64,000 bases of DNA from Apiospora phragmitis (Eukaryota > Ascomycota > Sordariomycetes > Amphisphaeriales > Apiosporaceae): the NCBI GenBank assembly GCA_038363925.1, contig JAQQWL010000011.1, forward strand, positions 992,001-1,056,000, given 5' to 3'. The position numbers and the translations under genes were made by a program. Shown piece after piece: positions 39,418 to 50,267 of this stretch (positions within the stretch are counted from its first letter, which is position 1; each line of letters opens with the position of its first letter). The notes beneath the pieces were generated by a model. That model saw only the letters and a list, made by a program, of their open reading frames with translations, was not told where the DNA came from and made no database searches.

Positions 39418-39792
39418 TTACGCCTTAATAACCGCCTTTAACTCGGCGTACTCGGCCGCCTCCAGCTCGTCTAAAGAACGAAAACCACGCCTAGCCATCT
39501 CTACGCCGCGCGTTATTAGAGAATTCCGCTACCGCCGGATCCGCTTTAAACGTTAAAAGGCCCCTTAAGCTTCCTAGTGAGCTTTCTTTAGAGCCGCGCT
39601 CGCCTCGCGTAAAGAGTCGCTAGCCGCCTATTCTTTAAAGCGTAGGCAACGGGACTCGTTAACGACTCGAAACACCGCGGAAACTAATAGACCGGAGCTA
39701 TCGCAAGATCGACCATAATAAACGTACTCCTTATAACGAGAAATATTATTTAATATAATATACTTCTATTTCTTTTTTAAATAAAAAAAGTA
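39418..39792 (-). pseudogene. Antisense Zn2Cys6-like/coiled-coil ORF relic in element B2
   Basis: Minus strand, stop at 39418-39420. The cluster codons run from 39790-39792 (TAC, from TGC) down to 39703-39705 (TGC, intact), with the 2-6-8-2-6 spacing of Zn(II)2Cys6 domains; five of six now read Tyr. Downstream, a GRSCDSSGLLVSAVFRVV-like stretch leads to a Lys/Arg/Glu-rich helix ending RGVEMARRGFRSLDELEAAE. Local G+C is raised and few stops are present. The motif order matches the A-subfamily frames, implying a shared ancestral accessory gene. Confidence 0.6.
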
Positions 39793-40031
39793 TAACATAG
39801 CTTCGAAACTAAATTCGTTAAAAAGAGTAATTAAATTATAATATTATTCGGTTTTTTTAAATTTCGTATAAAGAATAAATTTTTTAACTCGATTTAATAT
39901 AATAAGCGAATATTATAATAAAATATAATAAAAAAAAAGAATTTATTAGGCCTTAATATAATAAACGAGTAAAAAATATTTAAAAAAAACCCAGCGCTTC
40001 GGGAATAAAATAATTAAAAAAAGGAAAATAA

Positions 40032-40668
40032 TATTATAACCTAACCTAATTATACGGCTAAAACTTATAAATTACCGGGCTAAATTTATAATACCCCGCC
40101 TAAGCTATAATATTACGGCTACTAACCGCGCTACTAATAATATTAATATAAACACGCCTATACCGTAAAAACGCACGGCGACCACGACGACGGTATTCCG
40201 AATAATAACCGGCTAAATACGACCTTAAAAAGTAGTAAAAATAACGTTACGTAAAAGATTACGGGGATTATTAAAAACGGCGAAGTGAGCTAATAATCCG
40301 ACTAATAAAGGGATTACCCGGATTATTAAAATATAAAAGTAAGCTAAGTAATTTAATAAATTAATAAAAAAAGAGATTAAATATATAATAACGGACGTTC
40401 TTTATATATTTTATATAAATACTTTTTATTTTAATAATTAATTTAAATATTAATTTTAATTTATTAATAAAATAAATAGCTTTAATAAAACTATTATAAA
40501 TACTTTTAAAATTTACGTACTTTAATTACTTTTATTCTTACGAGCTATTACTTATTAAAATAATAAAAGCGACTTCTATCGCACGTTTAAATATTTCCTC
40601 ATATTACTAATATAAACCCTAGTACGTCTTACTAAGTTTCTTTTAAAACTTAAATAGCGTTCGTTACA
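40032..40668 (+). repeat. 3' LTR of element B2
   Basis: 637 bp, TATTATAACC...CGTTACA. The terminal ACA is unmutated. Confidence 0.85.
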
Positions 40669-40673
40669 CAACC

Positions 40674-41214
40674 GCGCTATTAGTTATACTAATATAGACG
40701 CGCCTATACTATAAAAGCGCACGACGATTATAACGACGGTGTCTTAAATAATAGCCGGCTGGATACGACCCCAAGGAGCAGCAAGGATAACGTTACGTGA
40801 AGGATCACGGGGATTATTAAAAACGGCGAAATGAACTAGTAATTTAATTAATAAGGGGATTACCCGGGTTATTAAAATACGAGGGTAAACTAAATAATTT
40901 AACGGATTAATAAAAGAGGAGATTAAATATATAATAACGAACGTTTTTTATATATTTTATATAAATATTTTTTATTTTAATAATTAATTTAAGTATTAAC
41001 CTTAATTTATTAATAAAGTAAATAACTTTAATAACTTTATTATAAATACCTTTAAAATTTACGCCACTTAGTTACCTCTGTTCTTACGAGCTATTACTTA
41101 TTATATTAGTAAAAACGACTTCTACCGCACGTTTAGATACTCTCTCGTATTATTAATCTAAACCTTAATATATCTTATTAAGTTTTTTTTAAAACCTAGA
41201 TAGTGTTCGTTATA
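40674..41214 (+). repeat. 3' LTR of element B1, second part
   Basis: 541 bp completing the LTR begun at 32907; ends CGTTATA, followed by the AGTAT target duplication at 41215-41219. Confidence 0.85.
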
Positions 41215-41305
41215 AGTATTACTAGGGCTAAGCGTAAATATAATTCTTATAATATTATTATTCGAAGGTTTAAGTAATAACTTATAAAAATAAAAGTAAT
41301 TAAAA

Positions 41306-41935
41306 TATAACGAACGTTATTTAAGTTTTAAAAGAAACTTAATAAAATATATTAAGGTTTATATTAATAATATAAGAAAGTATTTAAATATACGATAAAA
41401 GTCCGCTTTTATTAATATACTAAATAATAATTTATAAAATTATTTATAATAAAATTATTAAAATTATTTATTTTATTAATAAATTAAATTAATATTTAAA
41501 TTAATTATTAAAATAAAAAATATGTATATAAAATATATAAGAAATAATTCCCGTTATATATTTAATTCCTTTTTTATTAATCTTTTAAATCATTTATAAG
41601 CTTATAATAATCTCGTTACTAGCTCACGGTGATCTATCCCTTAGATCACGATGATCTAACCTTAGTTAGCTTATTTCGAGCGTCGTGCCTTTTATCGTCC
41701 CGGGGTTCGTTACGTAACTTATCGTACCTTATTATTATATCTACTTTTATTTATCCTATCGCTACGCGGGCTAGGGCTGCTTATCTTATCGCACGATATT
41801 AAAATATAGCTACGTGTATATTAATAGAGCTAGCGGTGCGATTACTAGCTATAATATCGTAGCCGGATCGAGTTATCGTATCCCCGCGCCGGTAAGTGGG
41901 GTCTTTTAGCCGCATGATTAGGTCGGGTTGTAATA
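41306..41935 (-). repeat. LTR (A subfamily), right border of the transposon block
   Basis: 630 bp, TATAACGAACG...GTTGTAATA. Its U3 resembles the LTR at 5901 (repeated ATCACGATGATC-like motifs) more than that at 14848. Sequence to the right quickly returns to normal composition. The flank ATAAA does not match the flank of the left-most LTR (TATCT). Confidence 0.75.
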
Positions 41936-42304
41936 ATAAATTCTATATTTCGATAGTATCGCAACACCGAGAAATGCTATTAATACCTGTTAGACGTGCT
42001 GGTGAAGTGCGATGACGTCTTGGTTGATTAGGAAGAGGCTTTCCAGCGAAATCGGTGGTTCACCCGGGGCTGGACGCTTTAAGAACTGATTACTCCTCGT
42101 GTAGTAGACTTTTTCTCGTCGGCAAGACCATTCCTTGGTGAAAAATCGTCGTTAGAGCACCCAGCCGCATGTTATTACCAAGATCCAAGTGGCCGCTCTT
42201 CCTTCGAGGTACTCCGCTACCGGAGTTTGGTGTTAAAGAGCGATTATCATGGTCTAAATACCGCGAGTCCAAACTAGCAGAGGACAACAGAAATGGCTAC
42301 GAAA
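41936..42304. other. Short spacer between the transposon block and the NLR gene
   Basis: Normal base composition. Holds the 3' flank of the NLR; short open frames overlap here but show no recognisable motif. Confidence 0.4.
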
Positions 42305-45300
42305 TCAGCTTTCCTGGCTCTTCTTATGACGCAGTAAGGTATGAGCGTCAATCAAACAATGCGCTCCAAGCCCCCGGCATTCCAAGCAAATAACGAAGTT
42401 GCCACCGTTACAATCTGTACAATAGTAATAAGCCTCCCATATACTGGCCAAGCACACATCGCACCACCCGCTTCCGTTATTCAACTCGACAAGCTCACCT
42501 GTTTCCACCTCTAAGGTACCGAAATCGACGCCTTGGTTTTTGGCATAGTCGAGCAGGCATTCCTCAATCCCGACATGGCCCTGCTTCCGAGCCCACCAAA
42601 GCGCGCTTCGGCCAAAGTTGTCCTTTAAGGTACAGTCGATCTCTGGTATCGCGAGTAGTTGATTCACCAGCTCTTTATAACTATAGCGGACAGCTACTGA
42701 TAGCAACGTAGAGCCATAATAGTCCCTCTTGTTAATATTTATCTCCCTATCGCGAAGGACGTTCAAAGCTTCTAGGCCGCCCTGTACTGCAAAGAAAGAG
42801 AGCGAGCGTCCCAAGTTATCCTCTCTGCAACTTTCGGTGCCCTCTTTAAGGAGTAGTTGAACGATATCGACATGACCGTGGTGTAAAGAAGCATACAGTG
42901 GTATCAGTCCGCTGGGGTGGATATTGTCCAGTCGGCGCCCTTCTCGAGTAGCACCTTCACTATCTCGAGGTGGCCGTTACTAGAGGCAGCAATTAATGGC
43001 GTCCATCCGTAGTTGTCCGGGATTGTCCAGTCGGCACCCTTCTCGAGGAGCAGCTTAGCCCTTCTCGAGCAGCGTTTGAACGATTTCCTTGTGCCCTCCG
43101 GATGAAGCAGCGTAGAGAGCATTGCCGTAGTCTCCGCTTTGCGCGTTGACGTCCGCGCCCTTCTCGAGCAGCGTCTGAACGATTTCCTTATGCCCTCCGG
43201 ATGAAGCAGCGTAGAGAGCATTGCCGTAGTATCCGCTTTGCGCGTTGACGTCCGCGCCCTTCTCGAGCAGCGTCTGAACGATTTCCTTATGTCCTCCGTA
43301 TGAAGCAGCCTGGAGAGCATTGCCGTAGTCTCCGCCTTGCGCGTTGACGTCCGCGCCCTTTTCGAGCAGCGTCTGAACGATTTCCTTATGCCCTCCGGAT
43401 GAAGCAGCGTAGAGAGCATTGCCGTAGTCTCCGCTTTGCGCGTTGACGTCCGCGCCCTTCTCGAGCAGCGTCTGAACGATCTCCTTGTGCCCTCCGTATG
43501 AAGCAGCGTAGAGAGCATTGCCGTAGTGTCCGCCTTGCGCGTTGACGTCCGCGCCCTTCTCGAGCAGCGTCTGAACGATCTCCTTATGCCCTCCGGATGA
43601 AGCAGCGTAGAGAGCATTGCCGTAGTATCCGCCTTGCGCGTTGACGTCTGCGCCCCTTTCTATCAGCAGCTTGACCACCTCGAGATGACCTTCAACAGTG
43701 GCTAGATACAGAGACGTTTCTCCGTTACTGTCCCTTACACTAACGCTATAGTTATTTCCAATTGTATCCACCGCCCGTATCAGACCAAAATATGCTGCTA
43801 GGTGTAATCCCGTTCTACGTAGCCCTTGTTGACTGTATCTTGGAAACTTGTAGCTTATTTCACTCGCTAGTGATGCTTGACTTGCTGCTTCGACTTGCCT
43901 TGTCTTAATAAAAATGACAGCACTTTGTCGTCTGCGTCAGCGGCACGGGCGTGAAGCCCCCAGTTCCGAGCGGCGTAACTATATAGGCGATGCTCTGCGA
44001 GCCGCTTCTCGAACTCTTTATCTGTCTCGCAGTGGCCACTGGTGAAGCTATTGAATGATAGGTATGTCGTACAAACCGTCGTCATTTCTAGCTCGATATC
44101 TGGAAACCACCGCGCCTTTTCTGACTCAAAGTATTCTTGGGCCGTGTAATGCACCAGCCGGATAATTCCGCTCTGTTCGTCCACTGTCACCAGTCCAGCA
44201 CACACAGAGACCAGATGCTCGATTCGGGGGCCGTTCTCTGGATCAAGCGCCAACTCATCACGCTCGACTCCTAGCGCATGTTGCAGCTCAACTTTATGTA
44301 GCTGTCGCTTCGCGCAGGCAATCCATGCTAAGACTTGCTTAGCACGTCGTGCCCGATCTGCCAGCTGACCTTCAATGCGTTCCATGGCGTTCGTATATGC
44401 AGCGCTGTACGCAGAGTCTCCCTGGGCTCCTGGGGCCATGCCGCGCAACGCTTTCCGGGTGGCCTTTGGCGTGTCCTTTCCTTGGAGCGACTCCAAATAG
44501 AGCTGGGCCAATAGAAACCTACCAGAGTCAGCGGGTTCGCCAGTATACGCCTCACCACTTACATTCCATGGACAGCATCCGTAATAGTATTAATAATCGC
44601 GTCCCTCAAGTCGATTTTCTCGGTTACAACGGCCCCAAGCTCGGCAATATTCCCCTCTAGGTATCTGCGGATGTCGGAGTCACTAGCACGTACTTCGAGA
44701 TGCGGGCTGCCTTCAAACCTCTCGCTAATATCAGGAATCACCCTCGACGTTGCAAAGAGATGGATCTTGCTTCGTGCCTGCAGATCGAACAGCGTAGAGA
44801 GGAAACGGGCCCGGCAATCGTCCGACGTTTGGCACTCATCTAGGGCGTCGACCACAATAAATACTCTCGAGTGCTCGGATACGATGGAGTGGAGTGCCTG
44901 AGATAGTTCTTCCAGCGTTGGCCTCGTTCGCTTAGGGACATGTCGATCGTAGAGCTGCTGGATAGCGACCGGTAGAGAGGGTCGGACTTGAGCAAGCTGT
45001 TTTAAGAGACTTGCAATCAGGTCTTCGATCCTCTGCTCGTCTTTGCGCTTAAAGTTACAGTACACATAGGCAATAGCCGATGTACTATCGTCCCAGAACC
45101 TGTGCTCAAGATCGTCGATCACGCTCGAGGTGAGAATCGTCTTGCCTGCTCCGGGCATACCTGGACAGAACAAGGTCTGCTGCCGAGTTTCACGCCATGT
45201 CTGGTACTCCTCGGAATCCAGCAGCCACTGTCCCGTCCCGGGCTGGCGCCTTCTGAGGTAGTCAGAATGTTGCGGCCCATAATTGAGAGGGGTAAGCCAG

Positions 45301-46574
45301 TCAAGAACATCCCGGTCTTCTTTTCGATCCAGAACGGATTTGTTATAAGCGACATGCTCTTGTATCGCAGACACCGTGGTCGATACTGTTCAAATATTAG
45401 ACTCATCGAGCTATGTGGAGACGACCAAGTATGAAATAGTGTATTTTTGTCTGATTGTATCCGAGGCCCCTTTCGTAAAAGTATATCAAATTTAAAAGCA
45501 ACTAACCATCTAGAAGAAGCTCGCTTAACTTCCTTTCGGCCTCGACCTTGGTTGGTGCAATCCGCTTAAGGATGTCCTTCGCATACGCCGCCGCCGTCAT
45601 CGCCGCATAGCCTTGCCATTCCTTGTTCTTATGCGTGTCGGAGTAATCGCAAATACCACGAATGACCAAGCACGGGAAGTGATTCATCAGCCCAGCCGCC
45701 TCCATCTCGAAGCACAGGACGTCCTTCTCGCGCGCGAGCTTGTCACGCACCACAGCATCCTTCATCAGCTGATTAGCAGAGGCGATCAAGCCGTAGTGTA
45801 CCGCGGGGTTATCGTCGTCCACGTCCCGCGCCCGTCGCAAGACTAATGCAGAAGTATCGGCACTGCACGATGTCGTACAGCCTGCGTCGTTGTTAACGGG
45901 ATGGGTAACATCAGTGCGATACAGACGGTCGGTGCTCGCATCGGGCTGACGGTATCGCTTTCGGAGTTTCGGCCACATCTCTAGGGTAGTATCGATCACC
46001 TCCTTAATCTGGTGTCCACGTCGCTCGTAGTGTGCCTTTACTCCACTGACGGCTGTGCGCAGTACGGTAGGTGGCTGCGCTAGAAAGCCTGTCTCGTGGA
46101 ACGTCTGGTCCTGAATCGTCTTGCCAAAATCGTACTGGAACACACCCCCCGACCGTCCCGAGGAGCACTGACGACGATGTCGCCGAGTCGGATATCGTTC
46201 TTCGCACTTGGTGCGCCGCCGCCAATCCCGACCATCAGACCAATGCGCACATTAGGAAAGCTGTGCAGCATATCGCGCGCGACACTCGCAGCCGACGCCG
46301 TGCCATACTCGCCCCTGGGCAAGACAGCAATGACGACGTTATGTTTTCCCATCCTTCCAAGCGTGTAGCTATTGTTGTCGTGCTGCGCGCTGTGCTCGGG
46401 GCTCTCGTGTTCATCGTCGAGGAAGACGCAAGCAGCGACGTACTCGGTAGAAATCGCACAGACCCAGCCGACTGTGTAGGCTTCGTTAGCCAACTGTTGT
46501 TTCGTTGCATCTCCGTCTGGCTGATCTCTGACGATCTGTCGGGCTGTGGCCATCTCGGCGTGCCGTCCAGCCAT
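42305..46574 (-). CDS. NOD-like receptor: PNP_UDP - NACHT - ankyrin repeats - C-terminal ZZ-like Cys/His motif
   Basis: Fungal NLR, a class tied to non-self recognition and heterokaryon incompatibility. Exons 46574-45507, 45385-44563, 44518-42305; introns of 121 and 44 bp (GTTAGT...CAG; GTAAGT...CTGAC...TAG). N-terminal nucleoside-phosphorylase-like domain ([45 protein letters not shown]). NACHT with Walker A GMPGAGKT and Walker [12 protein letters not shown]. Winged-helix-like linker, then ankyrin repeats, then a Cys/His motif starting WCDVC with CTDCN...CLEC (ZZ type). Frame breaks: one base missing in C6 at 46145-46150, in A5 at 43910-43914 and in G4 at 42914-42917, plus a shift near 43055-43059 inside the repeats. 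The first three look like homopolymer errors; the last could be a true repeat deletion. An alternative start is Met8. Confidence 0.85.
43060..43680 (-). repeat. Near-identical 99-bp ankyrin repeat array in the NLR
   Basis: Six tandem 33-residue units (core [17 protein letters not shown], then [12 protein letters not shown]) almost identical at DNA level. Variation is concentrated at a few residues per unit: G/S at unit position 1, Y/H/D at 3, Y/Q at 9, S/Y at 13. Such high identity with focal variation is typical of repeats that exchange and diversify in fungal recognition proteins. Confidence 0.85.
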
Positions 46575-48227
46575 CAGCAGTTACTCCGATTCGTACGTCG
46601 GCAAGATTATCAATAGCGGTAGGCTCTCGCTCAAGAAGAGGATTTATGTGATCAATGATGCTGCTTGCGGAAATGTCGAATAGCGTTTTCGGTTAAATCA
46701 TTAACCAGAACGTTACTGGCGTCATGCCTCGCATTAAAGAAGGGGAATGGCAGCGACAGCGAGGGTTATTTCAGCCCCGATGGACTTGTTTCCGCCAGAA
46801 AGGCAGCCATGCCTCACCAGTCGGCGGGCAATTACCATCTGTCCAATACGGATGAGTAAGAACGCCATGGCTGCAGGCTGTATGCTGAATCCTGTATATT
46901 GGGTGTGGTGCAAAACAGGGCCATTGGCTGGGAGCGAAATGGAAAAACACGACAGGGCGGAGAAGGCCGGCTTCAGTCCCTGACTGTTCCTCGTACGGTC
47001 CTGCTAGTGAACTTCCGAGATTCCCAACACCAAGATAAACCAATCGCATTATGACGGTGAGCAGCCGCAAATGAACCATCCACTGCGACATACAAGGGCC
47101 GCTGACCTAGGGCGACGCCAGCAGAGGCCACCAGTACCAGATCCAGTCTCTTCGCCCGGGAGCCTTGCCAGCGCAACGACGAGTGCAGCAAGGCCACTAG
47201 ATGGCCACGGTGAGACTTGGCGATCTCGCAAGCCGGTAGTTTACCGAAAAGGTAGCCTTCAGCGGTGGTGCGTAAGGTGAGCAAAATGCGTCTCTGAAAA
47301 CGACCATATGAATTGCGGGTGGTGCTGGACTCGCCATTGCTGAAGTGATGCACTCATTGTAGACGAGCGTTGAAGGCAACGAGGGTGTGCGGAAGCAGTC
47401 AAGCGACCGTGGCAGCGCACAGTATTGCGTTTCAATGTTCGGTCACTGTAGCGAGTCGAGAATAATAAATCAGAGTCATCATCCAATGGAAATTGCGTTC
47501 TGGAAATACAAAATCCTAGAACGCCGAAGGTGACCATAGCGATGTGGTGGAGCGAGCCATCAAAAAGCTGGGTGTATGTTTATCAAGGCGTCTGGTTCAA
47601 AATTGGGCATAGTTGGGCCACTCAAAACAGCAACGCCTACGAAGCGAAGGTACAAAGAGAAACGGTAGGATAATCTGGGAACCGAAAATAGCACGATACG
47701 GTGCTAAGCACCGTTTAAGTCCGTTTCGCTTCGATTTAGCTGATTTTTTGTATAGTCCGTGCGGCGGTGCTGGGTCTTCGTTTTCTGGAACACTTTGTTG
47801 CACAAGGTCGGCATCCGCTCTCCCCCAGACAAGAGCTTAGAGAGCCGAATTAGTACTAGGGTCGGTGACGACCTGGGAATCCTCGGTGTTGTATGTTTTT
47901 GCCTCCTTTCGCGAAGCCTTTTTGCTCCTCCCAATATCGCATCACGTTTCCTTCTCAGTTCTCATTCTTATTAGGCGTGGATAGGACTCCATAGGACAAA
48001 CAAAGCCCTTCGGTCAAATCTGGGCTGTAATAAGAGCCAGCGCAGGAAAACCTCATGCGCTTTTCCCCTTTAGTTTTCGACATGACTTGTGAAGTGACGC
48101 GAGAGGGCGAGAGAGTCTTGGCAATTATAGAAGTCTCATATTTACACACAATGCTTAACGCCTGGTTCCCATCAATCGAGTCATACACACAAATATATAT
48201 ATTTCTGACTGCTGTGGAAATGGCTTT
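46575..48227. other. Intergenic region between NLR and P450
   Basis: About 1.65 kb of ordinary composition with the NLR promoter on the left and the P450 3' flank on the right. Several short open frames exist on both strands, but none shows domain motifs, codon bias or splice signals I can support. Confidence 0.4.
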
Positions 48228-50267
48228 TCATGAAGGCTCCTTAAACGGAACAAGTTTCATCCAGCATTTCTGCCCCCTGGGTTGCGAGGAAATCAGCTGA
48301 TCCGACATTTCCATATCCCCGTCCGTCATGGACTCGTCCGGTCGAGTCGAGTATCGGGAGTAGACATCGATCAGCAGAGTTTTCATCTCCGCCAGCGCCA
48401 GACTTATTTCCATTTTGGTCAGTTGACTATCCAGCAAAAAAAAAGGGGGGGATGAAGCAAGCGGGCGTGACAGAAAGAAACTGGAAAGCAAGCACTCACT
48501 GTTTCCCAATACAACCCCTCCCGCCGCTAGCGAAGGCGAAGAACAGCCGCTTCCTGTCCAGGTCGCCTCCGTCTTCTGCGAGCCAGCGGTCCGGGTTAAA
48601 CCGCTCGGGCTCCGGGAACACGCGCCGGTCGATGCGGTGTGTCGAGTACGCCTGGGCGCTGACGATGGTGCCGCCGGGAATGTAGTAGCCGTCGATGGTG
48701 CGGCCGCCCGGGGGAACGTAGCGTGGCAGCGACATGGGGATGGCGGGGAAGCAGCGCAGGCCCTCCATGACGGCGGCGTCGAGGTACGGCAGCTTGTCGA
48801 AGGGGGTGTCGGGAGTGGTCGACTGGATTTCTTCCTGCAGCCGCTGTTGGACGTGCAAGGACCTGGGCTGGGAGATCTCCCACATCAGGAAGCAAAGAGC
48901 ATCTAAAGGGCGCGAGTTTCAGTACCTGATCAGCATGGGGGATTGCAGTATGGAAGACACTCTATGACTAATGAGAAAAGGTCCCTTACCTCCAGTCGTA
49001 TCTATACCAGCAGCCATATGATCAGTGCATTCAGCAGCCATGTCCAGCTGCTCCAGATCATAGTTCTTGTCCTGCATCCGGCTGAGCAAGGTGAACTCGA
49101 GGGGGTCTGATTTCGAGGTGGCAGTCAGGACAAGGTTGTCCGCCAACGGGGTCTCCCTAGGCTTGGAAAATAGCGCCAGAATATTCTTTACTATGGCGTG
49201 AAGTCCAGGATTGTAGTACGATAGGAGACGGTCTGGTCGGGATGTCAATACATGGTATTATAATATCCAGGGACATTCGGATGGATGGAGTCACGAACTT
49301 TGAAGGCTATCGTCGAAAGCGACTTGCCGCATGATCTTCTCGTCTTCCTCGTTCTGAAGCGAGTCGGACCCATAGGGGTGGAAGAGATGATGACTGACAC
49401 AGTCAAAAGCATAATCATGAAGACCTGGGATGAGTTGCTGTCAGTACAGGTAATTATGTTGATGATAATGATTGCTGGAAATCCGGAGTGTGTTCCGTAC
49501 AGATCTGAACCAAGGAGTTGGTTAATGAGCTTTGCTATTACAGAAAGATACGCGCGAGGAAGGGAGAGAAATGGGAACGTACAAAGAGGTCGATACTGCC
49601 ACCTATCGACTTGGAGCATCGATCGACGAATCTCTTGGAGCGCTCCTTGATCCCATCCATGGACGCAGAGCGTAGCACATTTGTGTTCGCGTAGCGATCC
49701 GCCAAAACTCGCTTCCGCTTGGCATGCTGTGTGTGTGTGTGCAACGGTCATTAAGGGGCACCTTTCTCATACCACGCACGACTTTCCCCCCTTTTACTTA
49801 CATCCTGCTTGTTCAACGTGCTGAACATCGTCCTACAGACAAAACATGAAACCAATCAGTTTTTCTCCTCTCTTCTCCCAGTCTGGCTTTCCCTCTCTAC
49901 CATCGCCCAACCCGTCCATGAAGTAGGTAAGTACTCACCTCCGCCCGTAGACCTGGAACAAGTCGTAAAACTCCGTCTTGTCGTAGCCGCTGCCTCCGGC
50001 GCCGTAGATCTCCTTGACGCCCTCGGCGGACGCGAAGGCGACCTCGCGGGGCGCGATCCGCACGACGGGGCCGTACCGCAGGTGCAGCCGGTGGACGTAT
50101 CGGGTGCGGCCGGCGCGGAACTCGTGCCACTTGAGGACCCACGACGTGAACAGGGACGACGGCGGGCCGGGCACCTGACGCAGGGGCGAGGCCAGACAGG
50201 CCCAGACGTAGGACGCCGCGAGGGCGAGGAGGACGCAGCATGCGAAGGCGGGGCTGAAGAGTATCAT
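48228..50267 (-). CDS. Cytochrome P450 monooxygenase (E-class, membrane-anchored)
   Basis: Haem-thiolate monooxygenase, expected in the ER membrane with a P450 reductase partner. Seven exons: 50267-49939, 49832-49802, 49726-49579, 49424-49299, 49232-48990, 48902-48500, 48426-48228, giving 492 residues with no frame break. N-terminal anchor ILFSPAFACCVLLALAASYV, proline hinge QVPGPP, I-helix AGIDTT, ExxR in MEGLRCF, PERF, and haem loop FASGGRGCIGKH with the Cys ligand. The donor of intron 3 is uncertain: GTTCCC (used here, giving family spacing DLFVRLHDYAFD) or the stronger GTACGT a few bases upstream. Intron 2 ends in a CA-repeat tract before its AG. Motifs do not pin down a CYP family; no biosynthetic partner gene lies beside it. 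Confidence 0.88.

Larger units (their letters stand above)
33003..40668 (+). mobile_element. Gypsy element B2, full length, nested in the 3' LTR of B1
   Basis: 7,666 bp, + orientation, LTRs 33003-33637 and 40032-40668. The target duplication is CGACC (32998-33002) on the left and CAACC (40669-40673) on the right, one RIP-type transition apart. Gag from about 33,720, protease near 36,070, RT about 36,450-37,400 (YLDD region near 37,070-37,088), integrase core about 38,380-38,780, chromodomain about 39,170-39,350, antisense ORF, a purine-rich tract before the 3' LTR. Confidence 0.9.
18054..41214 (+). mobile_element. Gypsy element B1, split by A3 and B2
   Basis: B-subfamily chromovirus in + orientation. 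5' LTR 18054-18689 starts TGTTACGACC; the split 3' LTR ends CGTTATA at 41214. The 5-bp target duplication is GGTAT (18049-18053) on the left and AGTAT (41215-41219) on the right, differing by one RIP-type transition. Removing A3 (22920-30693) and B2 (33003-40668) with their duplications leaves about 7.71 kb, matching the other full-length copies. Gag starts near 18,776, protease LLDSGA at 21123-21143, reverse transcriptase about 21,480-22,400, RNase H about 22,560-22,919. Pol resumes at 30,699 with integrase and chromodomain. Confidence 0.85.
5901..41935 (-). mobile_element. Outer A-subfamily Ty3/gypsy composite holding all other elements
   Basis: Left LTR at 5901-6585 and right LTR at 41306-41935 share similar U3-side sequence. 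Pol runs leftward from about 10,300 to 7,300: protease near 10,550, reverse transcriptase and RNase H 8,830-10,000, integrase core about 7,900-8,290, chromodomain about 7,320-7,490. Gag-side sequence of one copy runs 10,700-14,760 to a third LTR (14848-15512). Gag-side sequence of a second copy resumes at 15,513-18,053 and 41,220-41,305. All frames are full of stops from C-to-T and G-to-A change. The arrangement suggests two A elements, one inside the other, merged by a later deletion. Exact history is inference. Confidence 0.6.

Noticed and set aside
42904..43617. 237-residue Arg/Ser-rich open frame overlapping the ankyrin array
   Set aside because: Alternate-frame reading of near-identical repeats; only its last part (after 43055) is the true NLR frame, reached through an indel.
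49245..49751. 168-residue minus-strand open frame inside the P450
   Set aside because: Runs through P450 introns in a wrong register; the spliced model restores all P450 motifs.
48228..50267. Secondary-metabolite cluster around the P450
   Set aside because: Neighbours are housekeeping genes and an NLR; no core synthase, transporter or regulator is present nearby.
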